NCBI GenBank assembly: GCA_027622795.1
Contig: JAQBZA010000066.1
Coordinates: 1-11,650, forward strand
Source of the DNA: Planctomycetota bacterium
GTDB taxonomy: Bacteria; Planctomycetota; Planctomycetia; Pirellulales; UBA1268
Reading direction: 5' to 3'
DNA: 11,650 nucleotides
Shown: positions 1 through 7,100 of the stretch, piece after piece
Position numbering within the stretch: the first letter of the stretch is position 1
How the letters are laid out: each line of letters begins with the position of its first letter
Program-made: the position numbers and the translations under genes
Notes under the pieces: generated by a model
Seen by the model: only the letters and a program-made list of their open reading frames with translations
Databases searched by the model: none
What the model was told of the DNA's origin: nothing

Positions 1-262
1 CGAGGGCCGCCGCCTCCGAGAGCGGCAGGGGGAGCCGCATCGCGTCGTGCCGGGCGATGCTCGGCGGCACGATCTGCTCGATGAGCGCGGCGCGAGACGC
101 AGCACCAACGACATCGAGCATGCCGGCCTCGTCGGCCGGGCTGATGCCGATATGCCGCGTGGCGAACTCACCGCAGCCGCCGGCGACCGGGCGAGACGAT
201 TCGGCAGTGGCGCGGGGCTCGGCGACTGCCGTGGACGAGGAGGGAGAGATGGCCGCTGACAT
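1..262 (-). CDS. gcvP: Glycine dehydrogenase (decarboxylating), GcvP P-protein, N-terminal fragment
   Basis: This is the first 87 codons of a gene that runs off the left edge of the window. GcvP is the PLP-dependent P-protein of the glycine cleavage system: it decarboxylates glycine and passes the aminomethyl group to lipoyl-GcvH in the cytoplasm. Residues about 33-80 carry the family's N-terminal signature: FATRHIGISPADEAGML, a SRAALIEQIVP segment, and LPLPLSEAAAL at the edge. The RHIG form matches full-length (single-chain) GcvP better than split GcvPA. Residues 2-32 are a Ser/Ala/Pro-rich extension without recognisable sequence. The ATG at 262 has GGAG at 273-270, 7 nt upstream, and no other start precedes the conserved block. 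A tandem glycine riboswitch directly upstream independently supports the function. The PLP-binding region lies outside the window. Confidence 0.9.
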   Translation of the reverse strand, partial: MSAAISPSSSTAVAEPRATAESSRPVAGGCGEFATRHIGISPADEAGMLDVVGAASRAALIEQIVPPSIARHDAMRLPLPLSEAAAL

Positions 263-315
263 ACGCGGGCTCCGTGCGTGAGGCTGTCGGCCCGAAGCGG
301 GCGACGACGGAAACC

Positions 316-480
316 CTGTTGTCCTGGAACCTGAGAGATTCGCTCCCGGGCTTCGGCCCGGGGCTTGCCCCTTCGGTGGGTGCAGCCATCACAGCCACAC
401 CACTCTCCAACAGTTCTACATGGTCAGTTCTTTTGCCTGAGCGTTCAGCCTTCGGCGGTCTTGCGACTCTCTCCTGACCA
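316..480 (-). promoter_or_regulatory. Tandem glycine riboswitch (two aptamers) in the gcvP leader
   Basis: Two glycine aptamers lie in series. Aptamer I is 480-421: P1 is TGGTCAG (480-474) pairing with CTGACCA (427-421), enclosing GGAGAG, CGCCGAAGG and the signature GCTCAGGCAAAAGAAC. Aptamer II is 413-316: P1 is CTGTTG (413-408) pairing with CAACAG (321-316), enclosing GGAGAG, ACCGAAGGGGCAAG, a GC-rich hairpin (CCCGGGC-CGAA-GCCCGGG) and CTCTCAGG. A 7-nt linker (420-414) separates them. GGAGAG, CCGAAGG and CUCAGG are the conserved core of the glycine riboswitch family (gcvT motif), which in other bacteria usually turns on glycine cleavage genes when glycine is abundant. The element sits 53 nt upstream of the gcvP start. 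I see no intrinsic terminator between it and the gene, so translational control is more likely than attenuation. Confidence 0.93.
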
Positions 481-486
481 TTGAGA

Positions 487-515
487 AGTGTATGCCGATT
501 CTCATAATCTGACAA
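487..515 (-). promoter_or_regulatory. Candidate sigma70-type promoter for the riboswitch-gcvP unit
   Basis: TTGTCA at 515-510 (5 of 6 to TTGACA) is followed after exactly 17 nt by TACACT at 492-487 (4 of 6 to TATAAT). This places transcription start near 480, the first base of riboswitch P1. A second, overlapping candidate has GTGACG at 529-524, a 17-nt spacer and TATGAG at 506-501, starting near 494. The region lies between the end of the toroid gene (608) and the riboswitch, where a promoter is required. The call rests only on motif match, and planctomycete promoters are poorly characterised. Confidence 0.5.
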
Positions 516-607
516 CGCCACACCGTCACTGGGAACGCCAAGACTCTCCGTGTCGAGCCACTGTCCCAACCGGCAGGGTGACACCGTTCTTGGCCACCCT
601 CCAGAAT

Positions 608-1642
608 CTAGCGCTGGTACGCCGGCAGGTAATGCATGTAGACCTCGAGGGCCATTGTCGCCATCGCCGTCGAGTAACACTTCGCTCTGCCGTTGATCTT
701 TTCTTCGTGCCAACCCGGCCACGAACCATCTGCGTTCTGAGATTCGAGCAGCAGCGACCTGACCCGCGGGTGCCAAGCAGCCCATTGTTCTTCTCCCGCC
801 TGAAAGTGGGCCTGCATGGCGTAGTAATTCATGTAATGAAAATATTGGTCCATGCCATGCTCATATTTCTTACCTTGCAGACTTGTCAGCGCTTTGGCAA
901 CGGCAGGGTCGTCATGATGGCCCAAGAGTTGCAGGCAGAGGGCACCAGCCGCTGACTGCGCATTCTTGACGCCCTGTCCGGGCTGGTACGCGAAGCCCCC
1001 CTCGGGTTTTGCACACCGTTTGACATACTCCACCGCCCGATCAAGCGTTTCGGTCGGCACCTTGAGGCGAGCGTTGAGCGCCGCCCGCAAGGCCACTACC
1101 TGCATCACTGTCACACTCAAGTCGGCGTCATTGGGCTGCGGCTGATACCGCCAGCCCCCCTCCTTGTTCTGAGCTTGCACAATCAGGTCGATCGCCTGTT
1201 GGCAGGCCGCGCGGACCTCTGGTTCAACAAGCCAACCGGAGGCTTCGATCAGCCCAAGTGTGGCGAGAGCGTGCTCATACATCGGCCCATGCGAGTTTCC
1301 ACCGGGCAGCACAACAAGGCCATTCTCCTGGCGAGATTTCAGCAGGAAGTTGATGGTCCGGCCGACCGTTTCCCGGTACGGCCCCCGCTCAGGCGCATGA
1401 CCTCGGCCCATGAAGGCTAACAGACACAGCGCCGAGACACCGGTGTTGGGCTTGCCGGAGACTCCAGTTGGAAATGATCCGTCGGGCTCTTGATGACCGG
1501 CAAGGTATTCCAGCCCCCGATCCACCGCTGCCTCCACACGGCCAAGCTGTCGCTGCTCATCCGAGGCATCCTGCGCGGCCAAAGGCCAGGCAGGAATCAA
1601 GAATGCCATAAGCCCTGCTATCCAACACTTTCTACCTGTCAT
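608..1642 (-). CDS. Secreted prenyltransferase/squalene-cyclase-fold (alpha/alpha toroid) protein
   Basis: 344 residues, last gene of the operon. Residues 1-23 are a signal peptide: Lys/Arg at the start, a hydrophobic stretch, then a likely cut near PLAAQ. The rest is a chain of helical repeats joined by QW-like turns: QEPDGSFP (about 51), QNKEGGWRYQP (about 158), AKPEGGFAYQP (about 211) and SQNADGSWPGW (about 301). These are typical of the squalene cyclase/protein prenyltransferase toroid. At the place where cyclases carry DxDDT it has DADLSVT (172-178), so cyclase activity is doubtful. It is about half the length of squalene-hopene cyclase, and an exported location does not suit that reaction. 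The start at 1642 is chosen because GAGAGG lies at 1654-1649 and the signal peptide begins there. A longer reading from 1750 would add 36 unrelated residues inside the upstream gene. It begins 16 nt after the 817-residue VWA gene. Its function is unknown; binding or structural roles are possible. Confidence 0.87.
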   Translation of the reverse strand: MTGRKCWIAGLMAFLIPAWPLAAQDASDEQRQLGRVEAAVDRGLEYLAGHQEPDGSFPTGVSGKPNTGVSALCLLAFMGRGHAPERGPYRETVGRTINFLLKSRQENGLVVLPGGNSHGPMYEHALATLGLIEASGWLVEPEVRAACQQAIDLIVQAQNKEGGWRYQPQPNDADLSVTVMQVVALRAALNARLKVPTETLDRAVEYVKRCAKPEGGFAYQPGQGVKNAQSAAGALCLQLLGHHDDPAVAKALTSLQGKKYEHGMDQYFHYMNYYAMQAHFQAGEEQWAAWHPRVRSLLLESQNADGSWPGWHEEKINGRAKCYSTAMATMALEVYMHYLPAYQR

Positions 1643-1658
1643 GACAGACCTCTCGCCA

Positions 1659-4112
1659 TCAGGCCGAACCCGACAGTCGTCGGATACCGATGTCAACGCA
1701 GTACATACCCACCAGGAGTACGAGCACAGGCCATGTGTCCCAGACGTCATCTTCGAGCGTACGGTTGGTCTCCACAGTCGCTTCCGTCAGCCGGTAAGGC
1801 AGCGTAGAGAATGCATCAGGCTCAAGGACGGCCCCCCCCGTGAGATCGGCGAGTGTTCGCAGGGCGCCACGATCCACTGCCGTGCGCGCCAGTTCACGAC
1901 TCGATGCCGCCACCATCAGATCAGCCGCCAACTGTCCAGCGGCGGACGATGCCGCCAATCCATGACGACCGACGCTTTCCGGTGTGTAGGCACCACGGTA
2001 CAGGCCAGGACGTTCCGCTGCCGCCAGTTCGATCGCGGCGCTTTCACCGTTTGCCAAAAGGGTGACCGGCTGTGACCCCGCCTCCACCGGGCGTTTGTCA
2101 TCATCCACAAGATTCAGTTCGACAATGACAGTCGACCCGGGCTCACACTGCGCAGGTTCGACCATCAGCCAAGACGTATCCCACGGCTTGTCATCCCGCC
2201 GTCCAGTCGACCGCAGGGCCTGCCCCCAAAATCGCCAGAACACTGGATCACCGACGTTCCGGCGCCAACGGAACGTCTCGTCGGTACCGATCCAGAAAGT
2301 TCTTCCGCGGCCGAAAGGAGCCTCGATAACAAGTGGTATCGTCCCGCGGCCGCGCGGGTCGGCAATCTCGGCCAGCACCGTGCTCGAGGGCTTCGGGCGG
2401 ACCACTGCGGCCGCGCGGAAGAAAGACGGCATCGTGCTCCAAAACTCGCGATTGCCAGCCGCATCGCCCGACATGGCGAAAGCCGAATGCATCGCGCCAC
2501 GAGCAGTTACGACCATCGAGAGTGGCTCAAAATCTGGGGCTTCGATAACACCCGCCTCTGCCCCGGCCGGGGGCTCTATCTCAACCGGAAAAAGCGTTGC
2601 CAGCGGCATCCCCTGATAATCATGCGGGAGATGCGACCCGCCGGGCTGAAACACCACGCCCACGCCCCGCTTCTCGACAGCCTCGACAAGTGTGCGCTGA
2701 CAATCCTCGGTGAGCAGCCTCGTTGGCGCGTCACCAAGCAGCACGAGATCGTAGGCGGCCCAGCCCTCCACCGTTGCTGGTATCGCGTCGTTTGTGTCGA
2801 CGGCTGAGGCGAGCACGAACATCGGCTCGAAACCCTTGTCGCGACGGATCGCGTGATCGAGAAACCGTGTGTCCCAACGAGCCACATCATCAACGACGAG
2901 TGTTTTCAGAGTTCGAGTGGTCACGAGCACCGTCATGTCACGGGCGTTGTTCACGGCGGTGGCTTCGCCATCCTGAGACGGCACGGCCACCGTGAGCCCG
3001 GCCCGTCCCACCGCGGTGGCCTTCCATGAGAAGGCGACCTGCTGCCGACCGTCGGCGAGGTCGAGTGGCCTCGATTCGAGTACGTTCCCGTCAGCATCAC
3101 GGAGTTCGACGACGGTTTGCCGGCCAGAGAGTCCGACAGATCGAATTGCGGCGGTGATCGAGACCGTGTCATCAAGCGTGACCTCCGCTGGCACGAGCAG
3201 ATCAACGACGGCCACGTCGGCAGGTGGCACAACACTGCCAATCGGCACGGCGAAGACCGGCGCCCGCGGTTCTCCCCCGTTGACTTCAGCCGCCCGACGA
3301 AGAACCGCAATCGGCTCCACACCAACTGTCGACACACCGTCGCTGACAAGCACGACGGCTGCCAGGCCACGCCCCGAGGCATCATCCATGGCAAGCTCAA
3401 TCGCCGCGCCAAGGGCCGTATCCGACGGATCGAGACCGACAGCCTGAGTCGGTTGAACGCCGGCCGCCGACATGCCACTATCGGTCGAAGTCGCTCCCCG
3501 GCCAGTATCAGACGCGGTGGCGATACCGCCATGCTCTTGCAGGCGTACCGGTCGACGCCCCACCTCATATGCACGGACCTCAAACGCGTCGCTCAGCTGC
3601 CGGAGTGTTGTCTCCGCCTGGGCGGCGAACAACTGGTCGACAAGTTCCCGTCGGGTCCAGTCGGCCAAACGGTCACCAATCGCGGTGACCGAAGCGGCAT
3701 CGTCGGGTGGGGGCTGGTCAAGACCAACAGCACCAGCAACACCGGCGACCGCATCGGGAGGCAGCTGGCCAACTGGGATCTCCATGCTTGCTGAGTTGTC
3801 GCGGATCACCGCCACCACCGGCCGCTCCTCGATCGTTTCTTCGAGTCGCACAAATGGTGCTGCCAAGACGAACACCAGCAGCGCGAGCACACCAATCCTG
3901 CAGAACGTCAGCATCCGCCGCCTCCCGCGGGACAGCCACGGCATCCGTGCCGCGTGCCGGCGTGCGATCCAGATGCCCAGCGGCACGAGCAGGGCGAGCC
4001 CGATCCACAGCACGGCCGGTCGCGCCCAATGCCACTCGACACGGTCGATGCGTGTGGCCAGTTCGTGGCCGATGCCCGCGTTACGGGCAAGCCAACTGGC
4101 AAGCTCGCTCAT
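1659..4112 (-). CDS. Membrane VWA protein with Ig-like and glutamine-amidotransferase-like domains
   Basis: 817 residues. Two membrane segments (about 32-50 and 69-87) precede a VWA domain with an intact MIDAS, DNSAS at 105-109, and LVSDGVST at about 255-262. The VWA domain contains a low-complexity insert (about 195-222, Ser/Thr/Gly/Ala-rich). An Ig-like beta region (about 300-395) follows. Next comes a class I amidotransferase-like Rossmann domain (about 400-635) ending in GRGRTFWIGTDETFRWRR and FWRFWGQALR, a signature I associate with planctomycete proteins of this type. No nucleophile-elbow cysteine is visible, so it is probably not an enzyme. A second beta domain (about 650-735) and a C-terminal membrane segment (about 793-810) follow, so the bulk is probably periplasmic. 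The ATG overlaps the preceding stop as ATGA, and AAGGAG at 4126-4121 gives a strong ribosome binding site, indicating translational coupling to the DUF4175-like gene. Confidence 0.88.
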   Translation of the reverse strand: MSELASWLARNAGIGHELATRIDRVEWHWARPAVLWIGLALLVPLGIWIARRHAARMPWLSRGRRRMLTFCRIGVLALLVFVLAAPFVRLEETIEERPVVAVIRDNSASMEIPVGQLPPDAVAGVAGAVGLDQPPPDDAASVTAIGDRLADWTRRELVDQLFAAQAETTLRQLSDAFEVRAYEVGRRPVRLQEHGGIATASDTGRGATSTDSGMSAAGVQPTQAVGLDPSDTALGAAIELAMDDASGRGLAAVVLVSDGVSTVGVEPIAVLRRAAEVNGGEPRAPVFAVPIGSVVPPADVAVVDLLVPAEVTLDDTVSITAAIRSVGLSGRQTVVELRDADGNVLESRPLDLADGRQQVAFSWKATAVGRAGLTVAVPSQDGEATAVNNARDMTVLVTTRTLKTLVVDDVARWDTRFLDHAIRRDKGFEPMFVLASAVDTNDAIPATVEGWAAYDLVLLGDAPTRLLTEDCQRTLVEAVEKRGVGVVFQPGGSHLPHDYQGMPLATLFPVEIEPPAGAEAGVIEAPDFEPLSMVVTARGAMHSAFAMSGDAAGNREFWSTMPSFFRAAAVVRPKPSSTVLAEIADPRGRGTIPLVIEAPFGRGRTFWIGTDETFRWRRNVGDPVFWRFWGQALRSTGRRDDKPWDTSWLMVEPAQCEPGSTVIVELNLVDDDKRPVEAGSQPVTLLANGESAAIELAAAERPGLYRGAYTPESVGRHGLAASSAAGQLAADLMVAASSRELARTAVDRGALRTLADLTGGAVLEPDAFSTLPYRLTEATVETNRTLEDDVWDTWPVLVLLVGMYCVDIGIRRLSGSA

Positions 4113-7100
4113 CGCGGAATCTCCTTCCCGAGGCGCTTGAAGTAGGCCTCGATCACCTTGCGATAGGCCTCTGGCCCCTGTTGTCGCATACCCTCCAAGA
4201 GTGGCTCTCGAACATGCGGAGGCAGCTTTTCGATCGCAGCTCGCATCGCAGGGTCAAGGCCACGGCGGTCGGCATCAGCAATGCCCACGGGAGTTGTCCG
4301 CGGCTGGTCGCTGTCATTCGGTCCACGGCCCGCCGGGCCCTGTGGCTCCTCCATGCCGGCCTGTTGCCCGGGTTGTTCTCCTGGCTCTTGTCCCGATTGG
4401 CCGGGCTGATCAGCCTGGCCTGCGGGCCGCTCACCCTGGCCTGCCCGTTCACTGGCAGCGGCTTCCTCAGCGGCTTGCATCGCGGCGAGTCCCCGAGCCC
4501 GTTCGGCCATTTCGAGCGCTGATTGCACCGGCTCGCCGGTGAGTGTCTCAGCAAGCGACGTGGCTGCTTCGGATGCCTCCGCAGCGTTCGGTGCGTGAAC
4601 CGCTGCCGTCGCCTGCTCCGTAATTTTTGTGGCAAGGTCCGCCACCATCGCGGCCGTCTGCCGCGCTTCATTGACACCGGCCGCAAGTGATTCAAGGAGT
4701 GGCTGATCTGTCGTGGGCTCTCCACTCGTGGCCCCATCTGCTGCTTCCGCAAGAGCATCATTGCTCGGCTCTGTCAGGGGAGGGTCGCCACGCCCGGGCT
4801 CTGCCGCCCGATCATCCGAGCCGGTGGCTGACGCAGGCTCACGTCCGTCTGATGGCGACGACCGAACCGGTGGTTGGCGCGATGTTTGCTCGGTACCCAA
4901 AATCCTTTGGAGCTCACCCAACTGTTGACGAGCGGTCTTTGCGAGTGGACTGGATTTGGCATTCATCTCCCGTGCAGGCTGCGTGGCGTCGGCCGATTCA
5001 TCTCGGGACGGCTCACCAGGGGACGGCGTTGCCTCCTGCGTAGCGGTTTCGTCTGCCCCATTGATCTCCCTGGGAAGCGAATCGAGTAATTCGGCGCGCA
5101 TCGTGAGCTCCTCGGTGAGCGCGGCAAGACGTTGGGCTGCTCCAGCGGCATCAATTGCCTCAGCGATCTGATCCACCGCCGCGCTGATGGCTTCTGCTTC
5201 GCGAGCCACTTCATCTGTCGTCGGCGCGGTAGCGACTCGCTCGATCTCGGCAGCCGCGCCGCTGAACGCTTCCTCTTTCGCCAGCGACTCTTCGAGTTTG
5301 GCCGCCCGCTCGGCGAGTGCTGCCAAGGCCTCGGCCTGTCCTTCCGGTACAAGTGAACTCTCCATCGCCTGCTTTGCGGCCTTGGCAACGGCCTCGGCGA
5401 GCCGAGTTGCGTCCGCACGCTGCGCCTCAAGCTGGGTCTCCGCTGCGGCGAGCGCCTGCTTTGCCGGCTCGTCAAACGCATTCACAGCCTCGTCGGCCAC
5501 CGCCTGTGCCTCCTTGACTGTAGTGGCCGCCTCCTGCCGCGCTTCATCACGAAGCTTCTCGGCCGCCTGCTTGGCCTCGGCATTCCCCTGCTGCTCTTGT
5601 TCATCGACCGTCTCCTCGGCCTCCGCAGCAGCGGCGGCTGCAGTCTTGGCAGCGTCAATGCGGGTCAGCGACTCCTCGCCCACCGCGTCGAGCACCTGCT
5701 CGCGTTGTTCTTCAAGCGTGGGCTTTCGCTGCATCGCCTGCTCAGCCGCCGTGCGTGCCTCACGGGCGGCCTCGCGGGCTGCCGGCACCTGGGAATCGGC
5801 CAGCGCGTGCTCCGGTGGCCGGGAAACCGCGATTTTTTGCACCGGCCCATCGGTGATCTGCCCCTTCGTGTCGCGGACGTAGAGCCGCCAGGCCACGGTC
5901 CTGCCGGCGGCCAAGCCGAGCGCGTCGCTACGAATGATGTTCCGCACATCGCGGCGCACGTCCGGCGGCCGCTCGGCAAGCACAAGACCCGGAAGCGGCG
6001 TACGAGGCCCGAGGTGCTCGGCGTCGGGCCCACTTTGAAAGCCGATCTCGTCGAGCCCCCAGTCGTCGAAAACTTCCGCCGCCACAGGCACGTCAATCGG
6101 TGCCTCGAGCAAAATCGAGGCCGGTGGTTCTTGAACGACGAGCGAGGGGGGTTTATCGACCGTGGGAACGATTTCCACGCCAGGGCGAGGGAGCGTCGGA
6201 TGACCTCGTGAACTGCGAAACTCGATCGCCGCCATCCGCGGCGCATCAACCGTGACGCGCGTCAGCCACCGTCCGTTGTCCTCAGGAATCGCCACGACAT
6301 TCCCCACGAGCGTCTCGATCGGTTCCTCGATGGACTGGCTTCCGCGAACAAGCCATCCGGGGCGATCAACAAGCAGTCGCCCACGATCAAGACGCAGTGA
6401 AAACGCGTCAACGGCATGGCCCGTGATCTCCTGTGCAGCGCCGGCCAGCGGCACCTCCAGTCGTGTCCATTCGTTCGACGCCGGCAACGGTCCAGCCACG
6501 ATCCGCTTGGCCCCCACTTCGGGAATCAACGACGCATCACCCCAAACGACCTCCAACCGCCGACCGCCGGCGTTCCATTCCGTGGCGAGAGCACGCGGCG
6601 GATCAGTGGCATCAACCTTGACGTGTACGCAGAGTGCCTTGGAATCCCGGCCGTCCTTCGGCAGCACAAATGGATTCAGCCGCGTTTTCATCACCAGCGG
6701 GGAACTCTGATCAACCATGAATGCTCGTAAGCCTCCGGCGGCTGATGCCGTTGTCCACCGCCAGGCGGTCGGCGACACCGCATCGCGTGGCAGATCGTCC
6801 TCGAACCAGATTCGTTCGTCCACCCGCTCCACAACCCGCTTCTCGACCGATCGCTCGAGGAGTTTCACGCCTCCATCCGCCACGTCACCGGAGACCCTCG
6901 CAGAAAATTCCACACTCGATCCGTAGGGAGCCTCGACCTTGACGGCGTCAGCAGCGACCGCGAGGGGTTCGTCGATCCGCATGTAGTTGGGGAGCCGGAC
7001 GGTAGTTGCGACCTCCTCGATGACGGGACGGCGGAGGACCGTGATCGGATACGTCTTTGTCCACGTGTTGCCCCCTTCCAGCCGGTATGTCCCATCGGTG

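Noticed and set aside
47..281. Plus-strand open frames of 70-74 codons at the left end
   Set aside because: They are antisense to the gcvP N-terminus, whose conserved RHIG block on the minus strand is convincing.
290..302. GCCCG-CTT-CGGGC hairpin as an intrinsic terminator for riboswitch attenuation
   Set aside because: The stem is only 5 bp and is not followed by T residues on the minus strand. It is retained only as part of a possible translational switch.
575..600. Possible terminator hairpin after the toroid gene (AGGGTG/CACCCT)
   Set aside because: Only 6 bp with a 14-nt loop and no T-tract on either strand; too weak to call an intrinsic terminator.
168..785. Minus-strand open frame of 205 codons across the riboswitch
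   Set aside because: It covers both glycine aptamers, the promoter region and the start of gcvP in the wrong frame; its residues match nothing I recognise. It is a by-product of high GC.
1643..1750. N-terminal extension of the toroid gene by 36 codons to an ATG at 1750
   Set aside because: It lies inside the 817-residue gene in another frame, lacks family similarity, and would bury a good signal peptide. The ATG at 1642 has a GAGAGG site 6 nt upstream.
5187..5882. Plus-strand open frame of 231 codons rich in Ser, Ala and Cys
   Set aside because: It is the mirror image of the Ala/Glu coiled-coil coding region; the Ala and Ser runs come from GCC/GGC-rich codons read backwards.
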